A stretch of 64,000 nucleotides of DNA from Cytobacillus sp. NCCP-133 (GCF_026011715.1 NZ_BRVM01000019.1:1-64000); one strand, 5' to 3'; shown: positions 7,161 through 15,528, numbered from the stretch's first letter. Notes: generated by a model from the letters alone, not told the origin. Numbers and translations are program-made.

Positions 7161-8282
7161 TTAAACAAGTGCCGGCAGCTTAAAATCCCGTGAACAAACA
7201 ATCGTTTCTTGTGCAATGGCCGGTTCAAGTTCGTTTTCATCTGCTACAGCTTCATTTAACTGTTCATCGGAGTAATTGATCCTGCCGAGCCCAATTTCTA
7301 TTCCATTTTCATCAAAGATGCGGACAACCGCACCGTCCTTAAATCGACCTTTAACATCCTGTATATCAGAACGATATACATTTTCATTTTTATCAATAAT
7401 GGCAGTTTTGGCATTAGAGTTAATTGTCACTTTGCCTTCTGGACCTGAATGGAAAGCGATCCACTGCCTTTGATTATCGAGGTTGAATGCATCAGGCTCC
7501 TGTTCAAAATAAGTTCCTTTTGCCGTACCTTCTACAGCATCCATTAAGATATTCTCGGTTCCCGCCTTTCCTAAAAAAGAATCAATTCCTGCTGCCATCG
7601 CAATTTTCACAGCCTGGATTTTGGATTTCATGCCGCCTGTTCCAACAGCACTTCCTGATCCTCCAGCAGCCGCCTCTATTTCCGGTGTAATGGAATGAAC
7701 GTTTTCCAAAAGCATTGCATTTGGATTATCATTCGGATTGCTGTCATAAAGGCCATCAATATCCGATAAAATGATAAGGAAATCGGCATCAATCAAGCCC
7801 GCAACTTTGGCAGCAAGTGTATCATTGTCCCCAAATCTTAACCGGTCGACTGTTACCGTATCATTTTCATTGATAATTGGAATGATTCCGCGCTCCAATA
7901 ATACATTCATCGTGTTATGCATATTTCCATAACGTTTTTCATCAGAGAAGTCACTTCTTGTAATTAAAATCTGTGAAGCCACGTATCCGTGAGACAAAAA
8001 GAGTTCTGAATAAGATTCCATTAATAGTCCCTGGCCAATTGAAGCTGCAGCCTGTTTTTCTGAAAGGGATGATGGCCGGTCAATGCACCCGAGTTTGCGA
8101 TAGCCCGCTGCAACTGCTCCTGATGAAACGACAGCTGTTTCATACCCAGCATCCTTCAATGCCACAATTTGATCCGCAAGATTTTCAAGCTTCCTGCGGC
8201 TGATCTCGCCATGCATGCTTGTTAATGAGCTGCTTCCAATCTTAATAACAACTCTTTTTATCTGTTTTTCTTTTCTAAACAT
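7161..8282 (-). CDS. proB: glutamate 5-kinase
   Basis: This 373-residue enzyme phosphorylates glutamate to gamma-glutamyl phosphate, the first and feedback-controlled step of proline synthesis. An amino acid kinase domain (about 1-260) begins VVIKIGSSSLT and contains FGDNDTLAAKVAGLIDAD and GTGGMKSKIQA. A C-terminal PUA domain (about 280-355) is present, as in long ProB proteins. AGGAGGT precedes the ATG at 8282, and the gap to proC is 36 bp with no promoter or riboswitch visible, so it is cotranscribed. Confidence 0.96.
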   Translation of the reverse strand: MFRKEKQIKRVVIKIGSSSLTSMHGEISRRKLENLADQIVALKDAGYETAVVSSGAVAAGYRKLGCIDRPSSLSEKQAAASIGQGLLMESYSELFLSHGYVASQILITRSDFSDEKRYGNMHNTMNVLLERGIIPIINENDTVTVDRLRFGDNDTLAAKVAGLIDADFLIILSDIDGLYDSNPNDNPNAMLLENVHSITPEIEAAAGGSGSAVGTGGMKSKIQAVKIAMAAGIDSFLGKAGTENILMDAVEGTAKGTYFEQEPDAFNLDNQRQWIAFHSGPEGKVTINSNAKTAIIDKNENVYRSDIQDVKGRFKDGAVVRIFDENGIEIGLGRINYSDEQLNEAVADENELEPAIAQETIVCSRDFKLPALV

Positions 8283-8318
8283 CTAATACCTCCTGTGATT
8301 TTTTGCTGCCTTTTATCG

Positions 8319-9161
8319 TTAGGAAGTGACAAGAGCACCTTCCAATTCCTCGCTTATTTCCTTCGAACGTTTCGCCGCATGCTCGACTGCCTGCGAAATG
8401 GCTTCTCCACCCTTGTATTTTCTAAGCGCCTCCAGCCCAGATGCCGTAGTGCCGTTTGGTGAAGTTACTTTCTCCCTTAGTGAAGTCGGTGCCTCTTCCT
8501 TTTCCAGTACCATCTTGGCCGCGCCAAAAATAGTTTGGGCAACGATCTTTCGAACCGTTTCTTGATCCATGCCTTTTTCTACTCCCACCCGCTCCATGTT
8601 TTCCATCAAATAATAGAAGTAGGCAGGGCCGCTCCCCGCTAATCCAGTAAATACATCCATCTGGTCTTCATCGATGATATATACCTCACCCATGCATTCA
8701 AGCAGTTCCTTAACCAATTCAACATTGGCCATGCTCGTATTCTTGCCAGCCACGACAGCCGTAGCCGACTCCTGAATCATGCTCGAAGTGTTTGGCATAA
8801 CGCGGACAACCTGCTGTCCTGTATTCAAATGCTCTTCCATAAACTCGGTTGTTATGCCTGCTAAAACAGAAAGGATCACCTGGTTGGGCTTCATTTTGTC
8901 TTTAATAGAACGCAGAGCCTCTTCTGCTCCCTTTGGCTTCATGGCTAAAATGAATAAATCGATTTTTTCAAATGGCAGCTCGCTCTGCGGCATCGTATTC
9001 ACATCGTATTTAGCTCGAATTTCATCAAGTCTGAAAGCATTGCTCTTGTTAGTGACATAAACCTGATCTGCGGGCATTCTTTCAGCTGTAATCACCCCTG
9101 AGATCATTGACTCTGCCATTGAACCGGCCCCTAAAAAAGCAATCATTTTATTTTCTAACAT
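8319..9161 (-). CDS. proC: pyrroline-5-carboxylate reductase
   Basis: This 280-residue NAD(P)H enzyme makes proline from pyrroline-5-carboxylate, the last step of the pathway. A Rossmann domain starts IAFLGAGSMAESMISG. Family blocks VVRVMPNTSS, LAGSGPAYFYYLME and VTSPNGTTASGLEAL are visible. An in-frame ATG at 9167 touches GGAGG with no spacing, whereas ATG 9161 has about 6-7 bases, so I start at 9161. It is the first gene of proC-proB-proA, giving glutamate-to-proline synthesis in one operon. It could equally be named proI or proG in B. subtilis terms, since that species has several paralogues. Confidence 0.93.
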   Translation of the reverse strand: MLENKMIAFLGAGSMAESMISGVITAERMPADQVYVTNKSNAFRLDEIRAKYDVNTMPQSELPFEKIDLFILAMKPKGAEEALRSIKDKMKPNQVILSVLAGITTEFMEEHLNTGQQVVRVMPNTSSMIQESATAVVAGKNTSMANVELVKELLECMGEVYIIDEDQMDVFTGLAGSGPAYFYYLMENMERVGVEKGMDQETVRKIVAQTIFGAAKMVLEKEEAPTSLREKVTSPNGTTASGLEALRKYKGGEAISQAVEHAAKRSKEISEELEGALVTS

Positions 9162-9221
9162 ACACATCCTCCTTCGATGATTAATCTGTTCGTAAAACCG
9201 TTCATTCTTTCAACGTTATTT

Positions 9222-9249
9222 ATCGTAACATGCCGAGATTCATATTCAA
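9222..9249 (-). promoter_or_regulatory. candidate proC promoter
   Basis: On the minus strand there is TTGAAT (9244-9249), a 16 bp spacer and TACGAT (9222-9227), about 60 bp before the proC start. No T-box core (GGTGGNACCGCG) is present between here and rpsI, so tRNA-Pro control is not evident. Confidence 0.45.
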
Positions 9250-9440
9250 GGATATATCGGCAAGTCAGCAGGATAAGGCCGAGATAGTTAATGAAAACGC
9301 TAACATTAATATCTAAGCATCCTCTTAGACTCTCTCAGGCTGAATAATCCTTTCTGAAGCCGATATTTGCAGAAATATAATTTTCCATTTTATGCATAGG
9401 GGCTTTACCCGACAAGAACCAACAGGAAGCATATGATAAA

Positions 9441-9473
9441 TCACTGAACAAATACCCAGCAGCTTCCTTTCAT
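9441..9473 (-). other. micro-ORF, 10 codons, coupled to upstream micro-ORF
   Basis: ATG at 9471-9473 overlaps the stop of a 17-codon ORF (ATGA) and encodes MKGSCWVFVQ before TGA. Reading through this stop would give FIICFLLVLVG, a hydrophobic stretch, before TAA. It may be a leader peptide, or the remains of a small membrane protein with a stop mutation. No homologue is recognised. Confidence 0.25.
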
Positions 9474-9523
9474 GTGTCTCCCCCAATTTCACTCTTCACT
9501 GCCTGTAAAGAAGGTGGCTCCAT
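9470..9523 (-). other. micro-ORF, 17 codons
   Basis: ATG at 9521-9523 follows GGGGAG with six-base spacing and encodes MEPPSLQAVKSEIGGDT. Its stop overlaps the start of the next micro-ORF. The codons are ordinary and the RBS is good, but the length makes chance occurrence possible. I do not recognise it. Confidence 0.3.
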
Positions 9524-9619
9524 AAAAAGCTCCCCGTTTAACATTAAATGACGAACTCTAATGGATTTATCAGCCGGCTGAAAGGTTGTTCTTTAACCTT
9601 TTGGACAAATTGAAAGAAA

Positions 9620-9774
9620 TAGTGAGGCGACTCCCCAGAGACAACAAGCATAAGTCGATCCCTGTAAGAAGGTGTTTATTCCTTCTGGAAGGGAACGGCC
9701 TAGACCGAGAGTCACAAGAAACCGAAACTAGACACGCTCATGACCCGAAAACGGGTTGCGCCTGGAGCTAGACA
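9620..9774. repeat. dispersed repeat family A, copy 1
   Basis: It shares with the copy at 46054-46233 the core AAGCATAAG.CGA, a two-tier hairpin and the terminal GCGCC..(G/C)AGCTAGACA. Here the lower stem is TCCCT / AGGGA (9659-9663 with 9890-range excluded; partner 9690-9694) and the upper stem is AGAAGG / CCTTCT (9667-9672 with 9681-9686). The outer CTTATG partner of CATAAG is lost, so this is a decayed copy. I recall similar elements scattered between genes of many Bacillus-like genomes. Confidence 0.7.
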
Positions 9775-9866
9775 GTTATCTAAGTTCAAAAGGATATAAA
9801 TTCTGATATTATAAAAAAAGGCTATTTTCGCAAAGGTGTTGCTCACAAATTAATTTTACTAACTGA

Positions 9867-10052
9867 GTTGATTGGGGCGGAAGGCACTTGATCCTCGAAA
9901 ATGCTGACGCATTTCCTTCGTGCGTGTTCATTCGAGGAAGCTTATTCAATGTCCTGCGGGAAGAGAGGGGGCGGGAGACCCCACAGGCGTGAAACGCCGA
10001 GGAGGCTTCCGTTCCTCCCCGCGGAAAGCAAGTGACTGGAGCGGAAATCAAC
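9867..10052. repeat. dispersed repeat family B, 186 bp with terminal complementarity
   Basis: The ends pair as GTTGATT / AATCAAC and CACTTG / CAAGTG. Inside are TCCTGCGGG paired with CCCGCGGA, a GGCG-TGAAA-CGCC hairpin and a CCTCGAA / TTCGAGG stem. The blocks GGAGCGGAAATCAACGG and TCCTGCGGGA are, from memory, hallmarks of an abundant intergenic repeat in Bacillus species. It codes for no transposase and lies between the rpsI terminator and the family A copy. Confidence 0.7.
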
Positions 10053-10097
10053 GGGCAAGCTTTATAGTCCAAAAACAACAATCTATACGAAAAGAGC

Positions 10098-10134
10098 CTA
10101 AAAAAAAGACCCCCAACCAATAGTTGAGAGTCTT
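10098..10134 (-). terminator. terminator after rpsI
   Basis: The minus-strand RNA pairs AAAGACUCUCAAC with GUUGGGGGUCUUU through two G-U pairs and is followed by a T-run. Those G-U pairs would be C-A mismatches on the other strand, so the terminator serves rplM-rpsI. Confidence 0.85.
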
Positions 10135-10148
10135 TGAAACGCTGATAA

Positions 10149-10541
10149 TTAACGCTTTGAGAACTGAGGTGCACGACGAGCACCTTTAAGACCGTATTTC
10201 TTACGTTCTTTCATACGTGCGTCACGAGTTAATAGTCCTGCGCGCTTAAGTGTTGGACGGAATTCTGGATCAGCTTGAAGCAGTGCACGAGCGATACCGT
10301 GGCGGATTGCGCCAGCTTGACCAGTGTATCCACCGCCGTTTACATTTACAAGAATGTCGTAGCTGTTAAGTGTTTCAGTAGCTACAAGCGGCTGTTTTAC
10401 AACTTCACGCAAAGCTGCAAAAGGAATGTAATCTGTGATTTCACGACCATTGATGATGATTTTACCGTCGCCTGGAACTAAACGAACACGTGCAACGGAG
10501 CTCTTACGACGACCAGTACCAATATATTGAACCTGTGCCAA
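10149..10541 (-). CDS. rpsI: 30S ribosomal protein S9
   Basis: This 130-residue small-subunit protein has a C-terminal tail ending in SKR that reaches the P-site tRNA. It begins [17 protein letters not shown], which is diagnostic. It is the second gene of the rplM-rpsI operon, 20 bp after rplM, and is followed by a strong terminator. Confidence 0.98.
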   Translation of the reverse strand: MAQVQYIGTGRRKSSVARVRLVPGDGKIIINGREITDYIPFAALREVVKQPLVATETLNSYDILVNVNGGGYTGQAGAIRHGIARALLQADPEFRPTLKRAGLLTRDARMKERKKYGLKGARRAPQFSKR

Positions 10542-10561
10542 GTTAATAACCTCCCTAAAAA

Positions 10562-10999
10562 TTATCCACGAAGTTCGTAAACTTCAGGTTGTTGTGCTTG
10601 GTGCTTATGTTCGCTACCAGCATATACGTGTAATTTTTTGAACATTTGACGACCAAGAGAGTTCTTTGGAAGCATGCCTTTGATTGCAAGCTCAAGCATT
10701 CTCTCAGGGTAGTTTGTACGCATTTCAAGAGCAGTTCTTGTCTTTAGACCACCTGGGTGCATGCTATGACGGTAGTAGATCTTGTCAGTAAGCTTTTTCC
10801 CAGTAAGTTCGATTTTTGAAGCGTTAATAAGAATTACATGATCACCAGTATCAACATGTGGTGTATAAGTTGGTTTATGTTTACCACGTAGGATTGATGC
10901 TACTTCACTAGCAAGACGACCAAGAGTTTTGCCTTCAGCATCAATCACGTACCATTTACGTTCGATATTGTTTGAATTCGCCATAAACGTTGTACGCAT
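10562..10999 (-). CDS. rplM: 50S ribosomal protein L13
   Basis: This 145-residue early-assembly protein binds 23S rRNA. The open frame extends to 11032, but AGGAGGG sits 6 bases before ATG 10999 and the family starts MRTT-MAN, so 10999 is the start. The blocks [19 protein letters not shown] and [11 protein letters not shown] are conserved. A leader hairpin and a perfect promoter lie upstream, and autoregulation by L13 is known in B. subtilis. Confidence 0.98.
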   Translation of the reverse strand: MRTTFMANSNNIERKWYVIDAEGKTLGRLASEVASILRGKHKPTYTPHVDTGDHVILINASKIELTGKKLTDKIYYRHSMHPGGLKTRTALEMRTNYPERMLELAIKGMLPKNSLGRQMFKKLHVYAGSEHKHQAQQPEVYELRG

Positions 11000-11095
11000 C
11001 AGTTTCCCTCCTAATAAATCCATCATAATCATTTTGGTTTAATATATTCGACACAATAAGTTCCGGGGCTTATCGTGGTTTTAATAATAATACCA
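11000..11095 (-). promoter_or_regulatory. L13 leader RNA
   Basis: The transcribed leader between the rplM promoter and rplM forms a hairpin CACGATAAG / CTTATTGTG (minus strand, about 11049-11077). Low-GC Gram-positives carry a structured L13 leader at this place that mediates feedback control. The match here is by position and hairpin only. Confidence 0.6.
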
Positions 11096-11101
11096 TATGC
11101 T

Positions 11102-11130
11102 ATATTATAACTTTGACAGTCCAATGTCAA
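11102..11130 (-). promoter_or_regulatory. rplM-rpsI promoter (sigma-A)
   Basis: On the minus strand there is consensus TTGACA (11125-11130), a 17 bp spacer and TAATAT (11102-11107). It separates rplM-rpsI from the upstream truA unit. Confidence 0.88.
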
Positions 11131-11231
11131 GGGAATGTTACACCTGGTTTAGTTGTTTTAAGATCTTTTTTATAAAGAATCTGGCTTTACAACGCGTCCC
11201 GGTGGTTCCTCGCTGTTTTTTTACCAAAATT

Positions 11232-11969
11232 TTAATAAAAAACTTTCCACAAATATAAGCCTTGCGGAGGTGCTGTTTTCCCTGCTGCGGATCTATTTTT
11301 CTCCTTAATTACAAAGGGCATGGAATAAGGGTCTCTTTCTCCGATGCCAACTTCAAGGAGTGTACCGGCTAGAATCCGGACCATGTTGTATAAAAATCCA
11401 GTTCCTTTAAAACAGAAGATGAGCATATCTTCTTCTTCAAGAACATTTATCCCCTGAATTTCTCTTACCTTATCTTCGACTTCTGTTTTTGCTGAACAAA
11501 AACTGGTGAAATCATGTGTCCCTATTAAATCTGCTGTTGCTCTTTTTATAGACTCTAAATTTACGGAAAAGGGATATTGATAAGCATAATGCCGCTTAAA
11601 CGGATCTCTCCTGGGCGATAAATGGACAAAATATCGATATTCCTTCCCTTTGGCATCAAAGCGAACATGGAAGTCACTTGCAGCTCTTTCTGTGCCTATG
11701 ATTGCCACATCACCCGGCAGCATGGAATTTAAGGCAAGCTCCCATTTTTCAAGAGGAATATTGAGAGGCGAATCGAAATGAATCGCCTGACCCCTTGCAT
11801 GGACACCCGCATCCGTTCTGCCGGAAGCTATAACCTTTATGTCTTCTCCTTTGTGAAGCTTCTTTAAAGCCCGCTCCAGCTCTCCTTGAACAGTCCGCTT
11901 ATAGGGCTGGATCTGATAGCCGGCAAAATGGGTGCCATCATACGTAACAGTACATTTAAACCTTTGCAT
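11232..11969 (-). CDS. truA: tRNA pseudouridine38-40 synthase
   Basis: This 245-residue enzyme isomerises uridines 38-40 in the anticodon arm of many tRNAs. The catalytic Asp lies in ASGRTDAGVHARGQ, and FHVRFDAKGKEYRY and FLYNMVRILAG are family blocks. A GTG at 11972 is in frame, but ATG 11969 is seven bases from GGAG and is preferred. The RBS overlaps the ecfT stop, suggesting translational coupling within ecfA1-ecfA2-ecfT-truA, as in B. subtilis. Confidence 0.96.
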   Translation of the reverse strand: MQRFKCTVTYDGTHFAGYQIQPYKRTVQGELERALKKLHKGEDIKVIASGRTDAGVHARGQAIHFDSPLNIPLEKWELALNSMLPGDVAIIGTERAASDFHVRFDAKGKEYRYFVHLSPRRDPFKRHYAYQYPFSVNLESIKRATADLIGTHDFTSFCSAKTEVEDKVREIQGINVLEEEDMLIFCFKGTGFLYNMVRILAGTLLEVGIGERDPYSMPFVIKEKNRSAAGKTAPPQGLYLWKVFY

Positions 11970-11981
11970 CACTCAGCTCCA

Positions 11982-12779
11982 TCATATCCTCAGCAAAACT
12001 AATACCAGTGTCAATGCGGCAAGGACGGCAATCATTCCAGTATCCTTTAGGCCCCAGCTTAGCTGCCTGTATTTCGTTCTTCCTTCTCCACCCCGGTAAC
12101 CGCGTGCTTCCATCGCTACAGCAAGTTCCTCAGCCCGTTTAAAAGAACTGACAAACAAAGGGATGAGCAGCGGGATAATCGCTTTAACCCGCTCTTTAAT
12201 TGGCCCGCTTGTAAAATCGACTCCCCTTGCCGTCTGCGCTTTCATGATCTTATCTGTTTCCTGCATCAGAGTAGGGATAAACCTGAGAGAAATAGACATC
12301 ATCAGAGCCAGCTCATGAACTGGGAATTTAACTTTATTCAAGGGGGCAAGCAAGCTTTCAAGTCCATCTGTTATTTCAATCGGAGTTGTTGTCAATGTCA
12401 AAATGGAAGTCATCAGGATGAGCAGGAAGAAGCGCAAAGAAATAAAAACCCCTTGTCTAAAGCCTTCCTCATAAATGGTTAACCAGCCAAATTGAAAAAT
12501 GACTTCTCCTTCTTTCGTCAAGAACAAGTGCAGAAATAAAGTAAAAACAACAAGGAGAAGGACAGGCTTCAACCCTGTATATATAAATCTAAATGGTACT
12601 TTTGACAAGCCAATCATAAAAAGAGTATAAATCGTTAACAAGCCATAACTTAGCATATTATTTGCAAGGAATACGATGCAAACAAATAAAAAGATAAGAA
12701 TTAGCTTTGAGCGGGGATCCATCCGGTGAATGACAGAGTCAGCAGGAACATAGCGTCCAAAAATCATCTTGTCCATCAT
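11982..12779 (-). CDS. ecfT: ECF transporter transmembrane subunit EcfT
   Basis: This 265-residue membrane protein couples the two ATPases to vitamin- or metal-binding S-components of energy-coupling factor transporters. Several hydrophobic segments (about 28-60, 68-85, 105-130 and 245-263) surround the cytoplasmic coupling helices with the two signature ARG motifs (ARGVDF and ARGYRG). The start overlaps the ecfA2 stop as ATGA. No S-component gene is in the window, so the module is a shared (group II) one. Confidence 0.96.
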   Translation of the reverse strand: MMDKMIFGRYVPADSVIHRMDPRSKLILIFLFVCIVFLANNMLSYGLLTIYTLFMIGLSKVPFRFIYTGLKPVLLLVVFTLFLHLFLTKEGEVIFQFGWLTIYEEGFRQGVFISLRFFLLILMTSILTLTTTPIEITDGLESLLAPLNKVKFPVHELALMMSISLRFIPTLMQETDKIMKAQTARGVDFTSGPIKERVKAIIPLLIPLFVSSFKRAEELAVAMEARGYRGGEGRTKYRQLSWGLKDTGMIAVLAALTLVLVLLRI

Positions 12780-13645
12780 TTCACAGCACCCCTTTTCACT
12801 ATAGAAGCAACCTCTTCAGCCAGCTCCTCCATTGTTAAGCATGTTTTAGAGAAACGGGTATTGAATGATCTTTCTATTTTCTGCTGAAAACGAACAACCT
12901 CCGGAACATCTAAGCCAAGCTTGAGCAGTCCCTCTGGTGAAGAAAAGATTTCTTTAGGGGTTCCCTTCTCATACACTTCTCCATTATGCATAATGACGAT
13001 CTGGTCAGCAAAACGGGAGGCATCCTCCATGCTATGCGTTACCAGCACAGTTGAAAGTCCCCTCGTTTGATGCAAAGCATAGAACATATCCATAATCTCT
13101 TTTCTGCCGCGGGGATCAAGGCCTGCAGTCGGCTCGTCCAAAACAATAACATCTGGTTCCATAGCAAGCACGCCAGCAATCGCAACACGCCTCATTTGAC
13201 CGCCTGATAAATCAAACGGTGATTTGTTCAAGATTTCTTCTGGAAGTCCCACTTGCTGGATTACAGTTTTTGCTCTTTTTTTGGCTTCCTCCTCAGAGAT
13301 CCCAAAATTCATCGGTCCGAAACATATATCCTTCTCTACCGTTTCCTCAAACAGCTGATGCTCCGGAAACTGGAATACGATTCCTACCTTTTGCCGGACT
13401 TCCTTCAGCTTTTTCTGCTTTTTCTCTGAGGTAATAACCCGTTCCCCAATAACCACCATACCCTCAGTGGGCTTCAGCAGTGCATTCAAATGCTGGAGCA
13501 CGGTAGACTTTCCTGATCCTGTATGGCCAATAATCGCCAGAAAGGTACCGGATGGTATATCGATGGACACATCTTTAATGGCGAGGCGTTCAAATGGTGT
13601 TTTAACTTGGTAACGGTATTCTACATTTTGGAGTGAGATGTCCAT
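12776..13645 (-). CDS. ecfA2: ECF transporter ATP-binding subunit EcfA2
   Basis: This is a 289-residue ABC ATPase. Walker A is GHTGSGKST, the signature motif is LSGGQMRRVAIA, Walker B is VIVLDEP, and the switch His is in VTHSME. It pairs with EcfA1 to power uptake through EcfT. The gene overlaps ecfA1 by 25 bases and ecfT by 4, so all three are translated as a unit and made in fixed ratio. Confidence 0.96.
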   Translation of the reverse strand: MDISLQNVEYRYQVKTPFERLAIKDVSIDIPSGTFLAIIGHTGSGKSTVLQHLNALLKPTEGMVVIGERVITSEKKQKKLKEVRQKVGIVFQFPEHQLFEETVEKDICFGPMNFGISEEEAKKRAKTVIQQVGLPEEILNKSPFDLSGGQMRRVAIAGVLAMEPDVIVLDEPTAGLDPRGRKEIMDMFYALHQTRGLSTVLVTHSMEDASRFADQIVIMHNGEVYEKGTPKEIFSSPEGLLKLGLDVPEVVRFQQKIERSFNTRFSKTCLTMEELAEEVASIVKRGAVK

Positions 13646-14460
13646 AATTCTTCCACCAACTCTTCTTCAGATAAATAATGACGGGATAGGGACAATCCTT
13701 TTTCTCTTAACATTTTGCTGAGCTTAACAGGAAAAGGGATATCTAAACCAAGCTTAACTAGCTCTTCATCCATTTGAAAGATTTTTTTTGGTATTCCCTC
13801 ACGGTAAAGCTGTCCTTTGTTCATGACAAGAATTCGGTCCGCCTTTGCTGCTTCCTCTAAGTCATGAGTGATCGAGATAACCGTCATATTATAATCTTGC
13901 TTTAGCTCTCTAACTGTTTCCAATACCTCTTCACGCCCTCTTGGATCCAGCATGGAGGTTGACTCATCAAGAATGATAATATCCGGCCTTAGGGCAATGA
14001 CGCCGGCTATAGCCACCCTTTGCTTCTGACCTCCGGAAAGATGGTGCGGCTCTTGATCAAGAAATTGTGCCATTTTGACTTTCTCTAATGATTGAGTAAC
14101 TCTATGAACCATGTCATTTCTCTCAATTCCATGGTTTTCTAAACCAAAAGCCACATCATCCTGGACCGTCGTTCCAACAAACTGGTTATCCGGGTTTTGA
14201 AAGACCATGCCAATTTTCTTTCTAATCTCCCATACTGATTCTTCTGTCAAGTGTATTCCGCCTACACTAATATTCCCTTCTAAAGGAAAATGCAAGCCAT
14301 TCAATAATTTTGCAAGTGTAGACTTTCCTGAGCCGTTATGACCTACAATCGCAAGCCATTCCCCTTTAACAATATCAAAAGAGACATTGCGCAGCGCATA
14401 ACCAGTTTCAGCACCATATTTAAAAGAAACATTTTCTATTGCAACCAGCGGCTCTTTCAT
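13621..14460 (-). CDS. ecfA1: ECF transporter ATP-binding subunit EcfA1
   Basis: This is a 279-residue ABC ATPase. Walker A is GHNGSGKST, the signature is LSGGQKQRVAIA, Walker B is IIILDES (Ser replacing the usual Pro after Glu), and the switch is ITHDLE. The frame is open to 14508, but AGGGGAGG lies 7 bases before ATG 14460 and family members start at this Met. It is the first gene of the ECF module. A terminator-like hairpin at 14536-14562 lies between it and rplQ. Confidence 0.95.
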   Translation of the reverse strand: MKEPLVAIENVSFKYGAETGYALRNVSFDIVKGEWLAIVGHNGSGKSTLAKLLNGLHFPLEGNISVGGIHLTEESVWEIRKKIGMVFQNPDNQFVGTTVQDDVAFGLENHGIERNDMVHRVTQSLEKVKMAQFLDQEPHHLSGGQKQRVAIAGVIALRPDIIILDESTSMLDPRGREEVLETVRELKQDYNMTVISITHDLEEAAKADRILVMNKGQLYREGIPKKIFQMDEELVKLGLDIPFPVKLSKMLREKGLSLSRHYLSEEELVEELWTSHSKM

Positions 14461-14535
14461 TCTAAGTCCTCCCCTCAACTCTGCTTCTCTCTTTATACTC
14501 TGCTTCAAGACTTTATGTTTGATTTTATGCCTAAT

Positions 14536-14562
14536 AAAAAACCCGCCATGTTTGGCGAGCTT
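14536..14562 (-). terminator. terminator upstream of ecfA1
   Basis: On the minus strand CTCGCCA pairs with TGGCGGG (one G-U) around AACA and is followed by TTTTTTA. It lies about 75 bp before the ecfA1 start, so it can only stop transcription coming from upstream, as in an attenuator or after a small RNA. Confidence 0.7.
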
Positions 14563-14808
14563 TAATAGTTTGATAATAGGTTATTTAACTGGATAGCAAG
14601 CGTTGAATGATACCTTTCTCCCACACTTGTATGACACAAGAAAATTGGGATTCTGCTATCTAAGCTTATCGGATGCCTATTATGCCTCCCTATTAAAAGC
14701 CCATACTGATGCAGTATGGTGGTTTATCTTGCTATTTAAAGACGTTTACTACAGATGTGTAAATAGACAATAATATCAGGTCGCATTATCAAACGAATTG
14801 AACACACA

Positions 14809-14886
14809 TATTTTTTAAAAAAGCCTGCACCTCTTTCCGTGACAGACATTCTGTCTGGCGGAAATCATTCATTACGGAAGAGGTGC
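14809..14886 (-). terminator. long hairpin with T-run in rplQ-ecfA1 spacer
   Basis: The arms GCACCTCTTTCCGT (14827-14840) and ACGGAAGAGGTGC (14874-14886) pair over 13 bases with one bulge. An inner GACAG / CTGTC hairpin sits in the loop. On the minus strand the structure is followed by GGCTTTTTTA. The sequence GAGCTAGAC next to it recalls the end of repeat family A. Confidence 0.6.
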
Positions 14887-15036
14887 ATGAGCTAGACGAG
14901 ACAGTGTACCAGGATAGAGGATTAAAATAAACAAACACATCCTGCAACCTGCTAAAAAAATGCACACGCTCATCGTAACGCTCGTTTTTGGCTCGGTTCT
15001 AGATTACTAACAAATTAAGGAAACCACCATTTTTAT

Positions 15037-15085
15037 AGAAAAAGGGCATAGAACAAGTTCTGTTTAAACTGTCCCGCGCCCTTCT
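15037..15085 (-). terminator. candidate terminator after rplQ
   Basis: On the minus strand AGAAGGGC pairs with GCCCTTTTTCT. The loop contains a perfect AGAAC-TT-GTTCT hairpin, and the 3' arm carries the T-run. It begins 9 bases after the rplQ stop. Confidence 0.6.
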
Positions 15086-15093
15086 CTTAAAGA

Positions 15094-15480
<387 letters not shown>

Positions 15481-15528
15481 TCATTCAATCTACTGAAAGC
15501 GAACTAACAATTAATTAGTATTGAAAAA

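Larger units (their letters stand above)
9162..9620. other. non-coding strip upstream of proC
   Basis: Apart from the candidate proC promoter and two micro-ORFs, this part holds a hairpin at 9582-9600 (AAGGTT / AACCTT) and a 10 bp palindrome CAGCCGGCTG near 9571-9580. I see no larger gene, tRNA or recognised riboswitch. Confidence 0.5.
14461..15093 (-). other. structured spacer between rplQ and ecfA1
   Basis: There is no gene in 633 bp. Read on the minus strand it holds, in order: a terminator-like structure at 15037-15085, a large hairpin at 14809-14886, a perfect CCATACTG / CAGTATGG hairpin at 14701-14719, a long-range pair GATAGCA / TGCTATC (near 14654-14660 and 14592-14598) enclosing smaller hairpins, and a terminator at 14536-14562. 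The last three could form one RNA unit with a terminator just ahead of ecfA1. No riboswitch class is recognised. Confidence 0.5.

Noticed and set aside
9162-9620. Possible proline T-box upstream of proC
   Set aside because: No GGTGGNACCGCG-type core and no antiterminator/terminator pair could be found; GGTGGCTCC at 9512-9520 is on the wrong strand and without context.
9586-9771. 61-codon open frame on the plus strand
   Set aside because: It lies almost wholly inside the family A repeat copy and reads hairpin sequence; no RBS.
9809-10183. 124-codon open frame on the minus strand
   Set aside because: It runs through the rpsI terminator and the family B repeat, overlaps the rpsI 3' end, and has no RBS or protein-like composition.
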